NCBI GenBank assembly: GCA_026686845.1
Contig: JAIVEN010000007.1
Span: 30,563,001-30,627,000 of the forward strand
DNA: 64,000 bases
Origin: Adenanthera pavonina
Taxonomy: Eukaryota; Streptophyta; Magnoliopsida; Fabales; Fabaceae
Direction: 5' to 3'
Below, piece by piece: positions 12,901 through 23,200 of this stretch; within the stretch, counting starts at the first letter, position 1; each line of letters begins with the position of its first letter. The notes under the pieces were generated by a model. The model searched no databases, was not told the origin of the DNA, and was given only the letters and a program-made list of their open reading frames with translations. A program made the translations under genes and the position numbers.

Positions 12901-14378
12901 AAACTTGGACTTCTTGAAGCGCTTTCGATCAGATTTTGAGGCAGTAATGCCCAACAACCACCTACACCAAATCAAATTCTCAGTCAGAGTAAGAAGGGAA
13001 AAACTAGCATATTTCCACACAAAAAAATGAAAGAAACAAACAAACACCTTCTCTTAAGTTTAATCTGTTTCTCATTATGCTTGATTTCGGACCAAATTAA
13101 TCCCGCATCTGCTTGAACTTCATTTTTGGACAGAGATGCCTGGAAATCAAATCCATTCACAATGTTAGAAGGAAGCTACCCCATGGTAGGATAACAGTAC
13201 AGCATCTTTACATCTATTGCTGAGCTCCTTGAAAATATACCCAAAGACAAAAAAATAAATAAATAAATCTACCAAACAACAATAAACTCAAAAAAAAAAA
13301 ATTTGTGCCGTGCCACACCTCAAAATTTGGGCCTATGACTAGTACAGGTATGAGATAAATCTCATATCTTAAGCCTAATGGAATCTCTAGATTTATACTT
13401 TATTATACACCATTGAACCTAACTACTAGCACAATCATTGGGATAATACAGATCAAATAAAGTGCCAAATCTATACACAGAGTGACCTTTTGTTTCTTAA
13501 CTGAAACATTCATAATGTTCTACATAAATTTTGGCAAGTGTTCCCTAAAAATAGGACATCTAAATTTCTGCAACACCAACAGCAATAGAATAGGGAGACC
13601 TCTACTCTCAATAAACATAGCCTATACTTGGGTGAGAGATCCTGCTTGTGACTCTGGAGCTACAACTAGATAGCAAAACCATAAAATAAAAAAGGTATAA
13701 TCTTGCCATCTGAAACAATGCAGGCTTACCAATGAAGACACTACGCATTGAATTATTGAAGAAAACTCTAAGCTCATCTCTATGCTTTTGACATAGTAAA
13801 GGCACTTCCCATCAGTTTCATTTGCATTGCCAATGTATGAATGTTTCCAAAACTCCCTAAAACTTAATCCAAAAATCCCATCACTTATGCTTCTAAAGTT
13901 TAATTCATTTAATTAACTGACAAGCAATCACCAATAAAAAAACGGAAGCCATAGACAATTCTCAAACACAAACATCTTATGTAACAAGACCAAAGACTAA
14001 TCAATCTGATGCAAGTGGTCCAGGACTACATGCCAAACACTTCACCCTGCTTAATGACCCTATGCTTCATCTTTTCCTATCTCTAGTTATTCATTCTTGC
14101 GAAACCTCTCTTCTCAGTTTGATGACGGAACATCTTATCTTTGAAAATCAAGAACTACACACATTACAAACTGATTATAAGAGAAAGATAAAAAATGTAA
14201 TAAATTATGTTTTTTTAGGAAAAATAGAAAATATGCTTATTAAAAGGCTTGAATTGATGGACAAACAACTCATGAAGTACTCCCAAGTTCGATTTGTGAA
14301 ATTAAACAAACTTAAGTTACCAGAGGAAATAAGCAAATGTTACACAGAAGATACCTTGCCTGTCGCTGCGTCTGCCAT
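6905..14378 (-). CDS. Conserved plant protein of unknown function, multi-exon
   Basis: Minus-strand exons supported by splice sites and matching phases are 14355-14378 (ATG, MADAATGK), 13730 to about 13852, 13048-13139, 12871-12961, 8517-10092 (1.6 kb, 525 codons) and 7083-7176. A likely last exon is 6905-6950. Together they give about 680 aa. The start of exon 2 is uncertain: acceptors before 13852 and before 13804 both keep phase. The central part is Lys- and Leu-rich and helical, with SDRKRFKKSKFLPESLLRED near residue 120. Near residue 500 is an acidic run (EESDQDDYDDCQIEED). There is no signal peptide or membrane segment. I recall similar unnamed plant proteins but no domain or role. Intron 4 (10093-12870) is unusually long, and the next intron carries a TRIM element. 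Confidence 0.7.
7532..7998 (+). mobile_element. TRIM (miniature LTR retrotransposon) in an intron
   Basis: Two diverged direct repeats of about 145 bp (7532-7676 and 7856-7998) have TG..CA-type ends with short inverted termini (TGAT.GG / CCCATCA). The 5-bp duplication AGTTC flanks the element at 7527-7531 and 7999-8003. One base after the first repeat, TAGTATAAGAGC (7678-7689) matches 10 of 12 bases of the initiator-Met tRNA primer site. A purine tract (AAGGGGAG) precedes the second repeat, and its surroundings are duplicated in tandem (about 7800-7855). There is no coding capacity. The element lies antisense in an intron of the minus-strand gene and looks old, since the LTRs differ at many positions. 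Confidence 0.85.
8249..8273. repeat. (TA)n microsatellite
   Basis: An uninterrupted TA run lies in the intron of the unknown gene. Similar runs occur at about 15413-15433, 15479-15495, 27774-27799, 34549-34570, 45419-45437 and 47927-47951. There is a (CA)n run at 26498-26510 and an (ATA)n run at 29924-29945. Confidence 0.9.
10728..10813. repeat. 43-bp direct tandem duplication
   Basis: Two adjacent 43-bp copies begin AACAAAGGCCAGGAACTTCA. They differ at one position (GTTACTACAT against GTTACCACAT). Both are intronic. Confidence 0.9.
12251..12310. repeat. 30-bp perfect tandem duplication
   Basis: Two identical 30-bp units begin GTATAGGCATCAACATTGAA. A diverged relative of the flank lies about 90 bp upstream (near 12147-12180). 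Both are intronic. Confidence 0.9.
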
Positions 14379-16609
14379 CCCGTCACCAGTCACATTTTAT
14401 CCTTGCATCGCAGTCACCGTCGTCATCTGACTTGCCGTCGCGATTGGATGGGAGGAATTCAAACAGCTTTCCGAATAAGGATGAGACAAGGAAATATTCT
14501 GAGAACGAAGATGCTCTTAGATAAGGGGAGGAGGAGAGAACAGGCAATACCCCGAGGGCAAGACTACTGGCATATCATTCCTTTCAAAACCTTAGCTCCG
14601 TCGCAATGTGTACTATCTATTTCCATCTCAAAAGTTTAAGAAACCCCGTGTTTTTTGTTTACTTGAGATTTTAGCTCTAATAGGGACATAGAAATTGATA
14701 CTTTTCACAAAACAGCGTATTTTTCAGCTCAAATTGAGGGTTGTCGGGTAACGGTAGCTGCAGCTAGAGTAGTTTCAACAAAGAGGGATTGCTAGATCAG
14801 ATACTGGATCAGTTGCAAGAGGGAGTCGAGCCAGGGAACCCACTTACCGCAAGATCGGGTTCAGAGAGTAATTCCTTTCTTGGGCTTACTTCGAACTAAG
14901 AAGGAAGATATTATTTCTTCCTCTACTACTACGGGTCATCCGGGGCGTGGCTATGAAACTTGTAACCCTTAAAAAAAAATCCTTATTCCTATATATACAT
15001 ATATATTCCTCCCTCTGTTGAAAACTGATATGTGATTTGAGAATAATTATTAAAATTATTATTTAAAATTTTAGATGGAGATAATATTTTTTATACATAT
15101 TAAATCAATCGATTTTTTTATTAAGAGTCAGTTTGGATAATTTTAAAATATGAAATCATTTTTTATTTTTATTTGAATTTAAAGAATTTAAAACATTGGA
15201 TGAGGATAAATTAAAAAAAAAATTTATTAATTTTATTTTTTTAAAATTTTAGTGAACATTTCAATATCAGGAGTCTCAGTTTATTTTCATAATTGAAAGT
15301 ATTAAAAAATTTAACAAAATAAATTAATACTCCAATTAAAATATTAAACTATTATAAGTTTTTTTAAAATTCAAATTATTTAAATTTTATTTGAAATCAA
15401 CTACAATACAAGATATATATATATATATATATAAAAGATTAGTTATATTATATATTAAGAGTGAAATATTAAAATATTATATATATATATATATAAAAGT
15501 GAGTAAGATGAATATTTTTTAAATGATTCTGGTGTGTCGAATAAGGTTTTTTGTAATTTTGTGTTTCAAAATTTTTGTTTTGGGATTAGATTTAGACCTC
15601 ACAACTATTATTTAATTTTATAATCTAATATAGGGAGCACTAAATATACTATTAATCATAACTAATTATTTTGAACATAAATAATCATTCATATATATTA
15701 TTCATATATTTTATATTTTTTGGCCTATTTATATAATAAGGAGTTTCAAATTTGTTGAGAAAAATCTTATAAATTTTTCCATAATTCAAATTTAAATTAA
15801 TTGTTGATAAATTATTTATCAATGTTATCATCATTTAATAATCACCTTAAATATTTTAATACATCACGTACTACCTAAATCTCGCGCATTCTATTTGAAC
15901 TTTGAAAATATTATTAGATATTTTTAACTTTTTAATTCTATGTGATTTGAGAGTATTATTGGGATGCACTCTATAAATTCAATCTCCACACCCACTTCAT
16001 CTCTCCCTTTGTGCTTCCTCTTTTTTTTTTTTTTCTACACACTATCTCCATTTTCAATCATAATGTTTTCCTCTATTCGTTCTTTTCTTATTATGCCATA
16101 ATAAAATCTTACGGGACTTCTGTATTTGAAGCTCCCTTGAGGTAAATCTTTGACCAATAATGCTTAATTTATTCTACAGTTTTAATATGATTCATTTTCA
16201 TTTCAATTATTGCATTTGAAGCTTTTGGGTCGTAAATCCTTGACATTCCAGTTCTAGCTTATATTTTTCTTCATCTCATCCGTATTTTTAGAAATAAGCA
16301 ATTTGTGACTGTATACTTATTCTACATTTTTAGTATAGCAATATGATGTAATTTGTTTTCATTACAAATATTTTAGATGTCCTTTGTTCCTCCCATTTTA
16401 GCCAATTTCAGAAATATATATCAAATTATAAAGCTGTAAATATTTCTACTACTTTATGGATATCTTCAAAAGGATTTTAGTCCTTCAACTGAGATTTGCC
16501 GCAATTCCCTCCTTCGACTTATTTTCTTTTAGGTTAAGTTCAAAGTTAAGACCTATTATTTTGGAATTAAAAATATCAAATATAATGACATTCTTTTAAT
16601 TATAACTAA
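14379..16609. other. Intergenic region upstream of the unknown gene and of the Gypsy element
   Basis: The first 250 bases (to about 14640) are GC-richer and probably hold the promoter and leader of the minus-strand gene starting at 14378. 14740-14975 is a separate moderate-GC block of different character (see findings). From 15000 to 16600 the sequence is strongly AT-rich with TA microsatellites, apart from a promoter-like patch at 15962-16140. Confidence 0.5.
15962..16145 (+). promoter_or_regulatory. Promoter/leader-like patch without a downstream gene
   Basis: A TATA-like CTCTATAAATTC (about 15970) is followed by a CT-rich leader with a long T run, an ATG at 16063 that soon meets a stop, and a donor-like GAG|GTAAAT at 16139-16145. 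A similar TTTGAAGC...GTAAATC block recurs about 80 bp later. The Gypsy element begins 460 bp downstream, so this could be the start of a transcription unit cut off by it. That is inference only. Confidence 0.2.
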
Positions 16610-17118
16610 TGTTCCGTCAAAGAGCCGAGATAGACTATTCCTCTTTTACAGTGTGCAGTACTCTTCTTTTTTCTTACGCTTCTTTTTGCCCCTTTTTATT
16701 GATCTTCTCCTGACCGTTAAGGTTTAACCGTCTTCTCCCTCTAACCCCTAATTTATCGGGATATTTCATAAATAATCATTATGGAGTATCGTACTCTTTT
16801 TGCTTGATCCCTGATTTTTCGTCTTTCAGTTATAATTCCATAATGGTTATTGTTCCCGTAACCGTTACTCCTAGCTGGGTATTTTCAGAGCAATACAATT
16901 TTTGTAGAGAAACCCGTAGTTGATCTTATGACCGAGATGTTGTTTAGTCATGCGATCATTTGGCCGTACAATTACTCGGGCTTATCACTTGATAACCGAT
17001 GTAATACTCGGATCATTGCGCCTAAGCTCGGTGTATATGAGCTCGGAGGGTGGTACATTAAATGGGCGTTTATCTACCTCGGGCTTGTAAGCTCGGCCTA
17101 CTCATCCCGACCCGTACA
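16610..17118 (-). repeat. 3' LTR of the Gypsy element
   Basis: A 509-bp repeat with TGT...ACA ends. It is preceded (in element sense) by the polypurine tract CGGGGGGCTAG at 17119-17129. Confidence 0.95.
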
Positions 17119-17129
17119 CTAGCCCCCCG
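17119..17129 (-). promoter_or_regulatory. Polypurine tract of the Gypsy element
   Basis: On the minus strand CGGGGGGCTAG directly abuts the LTR start TGTACGGG. This is the normal primer position for plus-strand DNA synthesis. Confidence 0.8.
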
Positions 17130-17598
17130 AGCCTCGAGTCCAATTTGGACGAAAAGGCTCTGGATCACGTGACCAACTAAAGACTGGTTTTCGAATTTGG
17201 AACCGTTTCAGTATCCTAGGGATTCGAGAACCTTCCCTAAGACTCCTTGACGTTTCGGTTTCTGAGACGGTAATGCACTTATACGTACGGCTACACGCGG
17301 CGTTATTTAATGCTGCGTCTTTTCGTCAGTTGGAGCACGTTCCCCAATGGTGACGATTTGTTGCCCAAAGTCATGATTAAATTGCTCGTTTCGAGGAGGG
17401 GTTTCACAATATACGTGTAGGACTTAAGTGCTCATTCTTTCACTTTAAACTTCATTTGCTTTTCGTTCCTTCTGAATCTTTCCGTCGTCTCTAACCTCCT
17501 TTTTCTCGCCCTTTTCATCATTTTTCCAGGTACGCCCTCTTCTATCCTTCCCCTTTTTCTCAGTTTCTACGCTCTATTCCATATTTTTCCCAATCATT

Positions 17599-19548
17599 AT
17601 GAGTTCAAACCGAGGATCTGAGACGTCAACTGTGTCGTCCTCTCATCGAATTCTGGTTGAGAGGGAGGTTATGGGCATCGGAGAAGATCCTTCACCGTCA
17701 AACTCTTCCTTTCCCAGCGTGGAGCTGAATTTTCGTCTGGCCGACCTCCCGACTGAAAGGGAAGCTTCATCTTCGGCTACTGCAGTGCAAGTAACCGTAG
17801 CAAACCCACGAAAAATCATTTCAAGGGTTCAAAAAGACCCAGTTCCCGACATTCAACTTCCGGGATATTATTGGATTAAGGGAGAAGTTGGATCTTACCA
17901 CTCTAGATTTCGGACTGCTGAATCGATCATGGAAATGAGGAAATCCATCTCTCTGTCTAGCATACAAACAGAGGAGGTTGTGATTGCCGAGCCATGTACA
18001 GAAGATGAGCACGTTTTCATGTCGGCGCAACTAGGGCAAACACATTTTACTTATATGTATAAAACATTATTTGAGTCGCTGGGAGTTGGCCTTCCTTTCT
18101 CGGAGTTTGAGTACGCTATTTTAAGGGCGTTGAATGTCGCTCCGACTCAGCTTCATCCCAACAGCTGGGCGTTTTTAAAGGCTTTGGAAGTCCTGTGCAG
18201 AAAATTGAACATAACACCGACCGCCCCAAAATTTCTCTACTACTACCAGATCCGATTTGGAAATAAGATCGGCTGGATTTCTCTTAGTGGTATGAATAAA
18301 AGGGGAATAATCGGTCCTTATACCTCATCCTATAAAGACTTTAAAGGAAGTTTCTTTAAGGTGCGCCCAGCCAAGGGTTACTCGGAGATGTTTTTCGATG
18401 AGGAGGGACGACCCAGGTTTCCTCTATATTGGACTCGGACTCCGATCAAATTCCAGTCTTGGTGCTATGAGGATATGTCGGCATCCGAAAAAGCGGATGT
18501 CGACAAGTTAAGTAAATTACCTCGCCCCTTGAACTGCAAAATCTTACTTAGGCTCTCTTATTCTTCAACTCCTAATAAAGATTTTACACGTGAGTGCCGA
18601 ATTTCTTTTTTCTTCTGCTGCCATACTTGTCTGAGTTTTTAATATATATTTTCTATTCTGGTGATGGGGAAATTCAACTGGCGTTCAATAAAGAACATGG
18701 CCCCATCAGCAGGACCTTCTACCGAGAACCTGCAGACTAGCCCTGATAAAGAGGAGAGAAGACGTGCCGAGATAATGACGACAACGGAAGTTGTTGAGAT
18801 CACCTCTTCCCCACACAGCCCCCCAAGCAAACGCGCTCGACTTCTGGCCACCGACTAGGAGCCTGCTTCTTCAGTTCGCTCACCTCTCCTGCCATCTCCC
18901 GTTAGACGCTCGCCTTCGAGCACTGACCCGAACATTGCCAAGTTTTTTGGGAGCGGCATCCAGGAAGTCGGGGACAAGGAAGCTTTGCAGCGGTTTGGTC
19001 CCAAGGCTGTTTTGGAATCCATGTCGGCTATGTGCCTGCGTGCCGCGACCATGGCCTCGCTCTGTGGGGAGGAGTTTGAGGAGAGTGACCGTCGCCTGAA
19101 AGCTATTAAGGCCGAGCTTCTGGAAGCAACCAATGCGAAAGACAAGGCTTCTTCAGAGCTCGCCGAGGCTTCAAAGTCTCAAGCAGCTCTCCTTCTGCAA
19201 GTGGAGGAGCTGAAAGGATCCCTTGCTGATGCCGAGATGAAAGTGCAAGCAGTCGAGAAGGAGCGGGATGCCCTGACGATTGAGGTTGCTTGGGTAAGGA
19301 GCGCTGAAGCCGAATCCTCGGCCCTCGCTACTAATTTGCAGCAGGATTTGGAACAAGCGAGGAAAAAACAGGCCGAGCTCGAGGCTGACGTTAAGGAAGC
19401 CGTGTAACAAATAATGAAAGAGCATGTAGAAGGCTTCCATAAAGCACTTCGTCAGGTGCATCTCTTCCTGCCGAAAATTGAGCTCTCTGCATTTGATGTA
19501 AATAAAGACGTCAAAGATTGTGCGCTTGTTGATGAGGAGGAATTGTAG
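17599..19548 (+). pseudogene. Antisense accessory ORF of the Gypsy element (Transposase_28-like head, coiled-coil tail)
   Basis: It lies on the strand opposite to gag-pol, between integrase and the 3' LTR. The first part, 17599-18589, encodes about 330 aa starting MSSNRGSETSTVSSSHRILV. It includes a stretch (about 150-290) like the 'putative gypsy type transposon' domain PF04195, with GIIGPYTSSYKDFKGSFFKV. A donor-like CAC|GTGAGT follows at 18589/18590. The second part, about 18661-19548, is in a single frame holding GKFNWRSIKNMAPS and a long Glu/Ala/Lys coiled coil (19080-19400). That frame is cut by TAG at 18856 and TAA at 19405 before its final TAG at 19546. I could not find an acceptor that joins the two parts in phase. 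Function is unknown. Such antisense ORFs are known in Tat-type elements, sometimes with similarity to host-like plant mobile-domain proteins. Confidence 0.7.
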
Positions 19549-19683
19549 GACTAAAAAGCAAACTGCCCACCTCTTTGATTGTCTATTTATTTTTGATGTC
19601 TTACTCAGAATTGTTTCTAATTAATGATAACAGTCTTTCTTTTCTTCTCGGTTCCGCGTTCAATTTTTTTGACTAAATTTAAC

Positions 19684-20057
19684 ACCATCTCTCAGTTCGA
19701 TCTCAACTAAGATTTAATTCAGCCTCTTGGTTCATACTTGACCGAGTTTTAATTGGAGACCTCGGTTCATACTTGACCGAGTTTCAATTCCTCGATTCAT
19801 ACTTGACCGAGTTTTAACTGGAGACCTCGGTTCACACTTGACCAGGTTTCAATCCCTCTATTCATACTTGACCGAGTTTTTAACAAATTTTTGGTTCAAA
19901 CTTGACCAAGTTTAATTCGAATGCCCGGTTCATACTTGACCGAATTTTAACTTAACACCTCGGTTCATACTTGACCGAATATTATCCACTTCCCTGATTC
20001 ATACTTGACCGAGATATAATTCTGTTTCTCTCGGTTCATACTTGACCGAGGCTTAAA
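19684..20057. repeat. Degenerate tandem array of hairpin-forming units, about 10 copies
   Basis: The core CTCGGTTCATACTTGACCGAG recurs about ten times, with spacers giving a 30-38 bp period. A weaker eleventh copy lies near 19690. The core is itself an inverted repeat (CTCGGT...ACCGAG around a 9-base loop), so each unit can form a small hairpin on either strand. The array lies just after the integrase end and before the antisense ORF terminus. Tandem arrays near the 3' untranslated region are typical of Tat-clade elements. Confidence 0.9.
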
Positions 20058-20208
20058 ATGAATGAAATCATGACAAAGAATTTCCTTTATTGAAGTAGGT
20101 AGGCGTGCCTCGTTAAAACCTTCTCGGCCAAAACCCTTTTTTGCATATCCTTTGGGACAAAAGACCAAGTTAGGAAAAAGAGTACACCGCCTTCTTTGTA
20201 TACATCAA

Positions 20209-23200
20209 CTAACTGAAATAAATTTTGAGGTGAGAAGCATTCCATGTCCTAGGGATTGCTTCCCCTGACAACTTTTCTAATCTATATGCTCCATTGCCCA
20301 ACGCTTCAGTAACTCGGTAAGGCCCTTCCCAGTTCGCAGCTAGCTTTCCCTCTCCGATGTTCTTCCTTGCTTCACTCTGCTTTCTCCAAACAAGATCTCC
20401 ACAATCAAAACTCCTTGGTTTAAGTCGAGAATTATAATGCCGAGCCGCTCTTTGCTTACAAGCCTGTTCTTGTATACGTGCATTTTCCCTGACCTCCTCG
20501 GATAGATCTAGTTTGACTTCCATATTTTCCTGGTTCGTATGTTGGTCAGGAAGTGTTCGCCTAAAGGACGACTCTCCCACTTCCACCGGGATCATTGCAT
20601 CAGCTCCAAAGGTCAACCTAAAAGGAGTTTCCTTGGTGCTTGACTGAGGCGTGCAACGATAAGCCCAGAGGATGCTCGGTAATTCTTCGGCCCAGGCCCC
20701 CTTTGCTCTTCCCAATCTCTTCTTGAGTTCCCCGAGGATAACCTTGTTCGCTGCTTCTGCCTGTCCATTTGTTTGGGGATGCTCGACCGAAGACACTCGA
20801 TGCTTGATACCGAGCTGTTCATAGAATTGCTTCAGGTTTCCATCAACAAACTGCCTCCCATTATCAGTAACCACCGAATGAGGAATCCCATACCGACATA
20901 CAATATTCCTTCATACAAATTTCTGTACTTGCTGTGCTGTGATCTTAGCTAATGATTCCGCCTCAATCCATTTAGTAAAATAGTCTATACCAACTATTAA
21001 GAACTTGACCTGCCCTTTTCCCATCGGAAAAGGTCCGAGAATATCCATTCCCCAGACCATGAATGGCCACGGAGACGTCAGTGTGTGCAATTCTTCTGGC
21101 GGTGCATGGCGTAGACTGCCAAACTTTTGGCACTCAGTACACTTCTTACTATACTCGGTGCAATCAGCTCGCATAGTGGGCCAATAATAGCCGGCCCGGA
21201 TTACTCTAACTGCCATAGATCTTCCACCAGTATGCATCCCACACACTCCTTCATGGATTTCACTCATAACATATTTCGCCTGTTCAGGAGTGAGGCACTT
21301 TAAGAGGGGGGTTGAGAATCCTCGCCTGTACAAGTCCTTTCCCATTATTATGTAATGGGAGGACTTCAGCTTCAATCTCCTTGCTTCGTTCTGGTCGTTG
21401 GGCAAAGTCCCTTCGGCCAGATAGTTCCAAATAGGGGTCATCCAGTCCGGGTCCGAGCTACTTCCGACCATAACTTCCTTAAGATCAACACTAGGCTGAT
21501 ATATGGTCTCCCTAATGATCGTCTCATGCTGCCCGAGCCTTTTAACGTTAGCCAATCTAGACAACAAGTCAGCTCGGGAGTTTTCTTCTCTTGGAATGTG
21601 CTCAATCGCGAATTCATCAAAGCATTCAACCAAGTGTTTCACCTTGTTCAAGTATTTTGCCAACTGTGGGTCTTTGGCTTGGTAAGCTCCCGAGACTTGT
21701 TCAGAAACCAGCTGTGAATCACTCCGACACCTAACCTGGCTCGCTCCCACCTCTCTAGCTAAATTTAACCCCGCAATGAGAGCTTCATACTCGGCCTGGT
21801 TATTCGTGACCGGGAAGTCAATCTTAAGAGACTGCTCCAAAGTTATCCCTCCGGGGCCTTCCAAAATGATTCCCGCTCCACTCCCCTTGGTATTGGATGA
21901 GCCATCCACATCAAGTATCCATTGGTCCCCGTCTTTGTAATTTTCAGGTGGGGTAAGTTCGGCAATAAAATCAGAGAGACATTGCGCCTTAATTGGCCCT
22001 CTTGACTCATATCTTATACCGAACTCTGACAACTCGACTGACCATGAGATCATTCGGCCTGCTAACTCAGGTTTCCTCAAGACCTGCTTTACGGGATGAT
22101 CAGTTTTTACAACAACCTCATGACTTTGGAAATAAGGTCGCAACCTTCTCGCCGAGATGACCAGAGCTAGAGCTAACTTTTCAATAGTCTGATACCTTGA
22201 TTTTGCGTTGTGCAATACTCGGCTGATGAAATATACTGGTATTTGCTACTTGCCTATTTCCTGCACCATCACCGAGCTAATTGCATGTTCGGTCACCGAC
22301 ATATACAACAGCAACTCTTTGTTAGGAACCGGCCGATTAAGGATTGGAGGTGCCGAAAAGAAGCCTTTGAAACTCTGAAATGCTTGCTCACATTCCTCAC
22401 TCCACTCATACCGCTTAGCCTTCTTAAGTAACTTAAAGAACAGCCTAGCTTTCTCTGCTAACCTCGGTATGAAACGGGATAGTGATGCTAATCGCCCTGT
22501 TAGTTTCTGCACTTCCTTTATGTTTTGCGGGCTTCTCATATCAATAATAGCTCGGCATTTATTGGGATTGGCTTCAATACCCCGATGTGTTAACATGAAT
22601 CCTAAGAATTTGCCCCCGTTGACTCCAAATACGCACTTCTCAGGATTTAATCTCATGTTGTACTTCCGTATTCTTCCGAAAACCTCGCCAAGGTCGGCAG
22701 CATGCTTAGAGGGATCTTCAGTTTTTACTACCATGTCGTCAACATATACTTCCAGGTTTTTCCCGATCTGTTCCTGAAATATCTTATCCATCAACCGTTG
22801 GTATGTAGCCCCAGCATTCTTCAGCCCAAACGGCATCACCCGATAACAATAATTAGCATTTTCAGTTATAAACGCGGTTTTCTCCTCGTCAGGGGGGTAC
22901 ATCCTTATCTGATTATACCCAGAGTAGGCATCCAGAAAGCTGAGTAGTCCACAGCCTGACGCTCCATCTACAAGCCGATCTATGCTTGGGAGAGGGTATG
23001 TATCTTTCGGGCATGCCTTGTTTAGGTCGGTGTAATCCGTGCACATTTTCCATCTTTCATTTGCCTTTTTAACGAGCACCACATTGGCCAACCATGTTGT
23101 ATATTCAATTTCTCGGATGAACCCAGCATCAATCAGCTTCACCGTTTCTTCCCTCATTGCCTTCCGTCTTTCCTCGCCTACCCGCCTCTTCCTTTGAGCT

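Noticed and set aside
14062..14639. Two overlapping plus ORFs of 122 and 100 codons
   Set aside because: They overlap the minus-strand first exon at 14355-14378 and its intron; no family similarity.
16928..17122. Short plus ORFs inside the LTRs (also at 25851)
   Set aside because: They occur in both LTR copies simply because the repeats are near identical; not genes.
19684..20057. CRISPR-like array
   Set aside because: The repeats are degenerate with short repetitive spacers, lie inside a retrotransposon in a plant genome, and have no cas genes.
21204..21717. Plus ORFs within 20.9-25.6 kb
   Set aside because: Shadows of the minus-strand Gypsy gag-pol frame.
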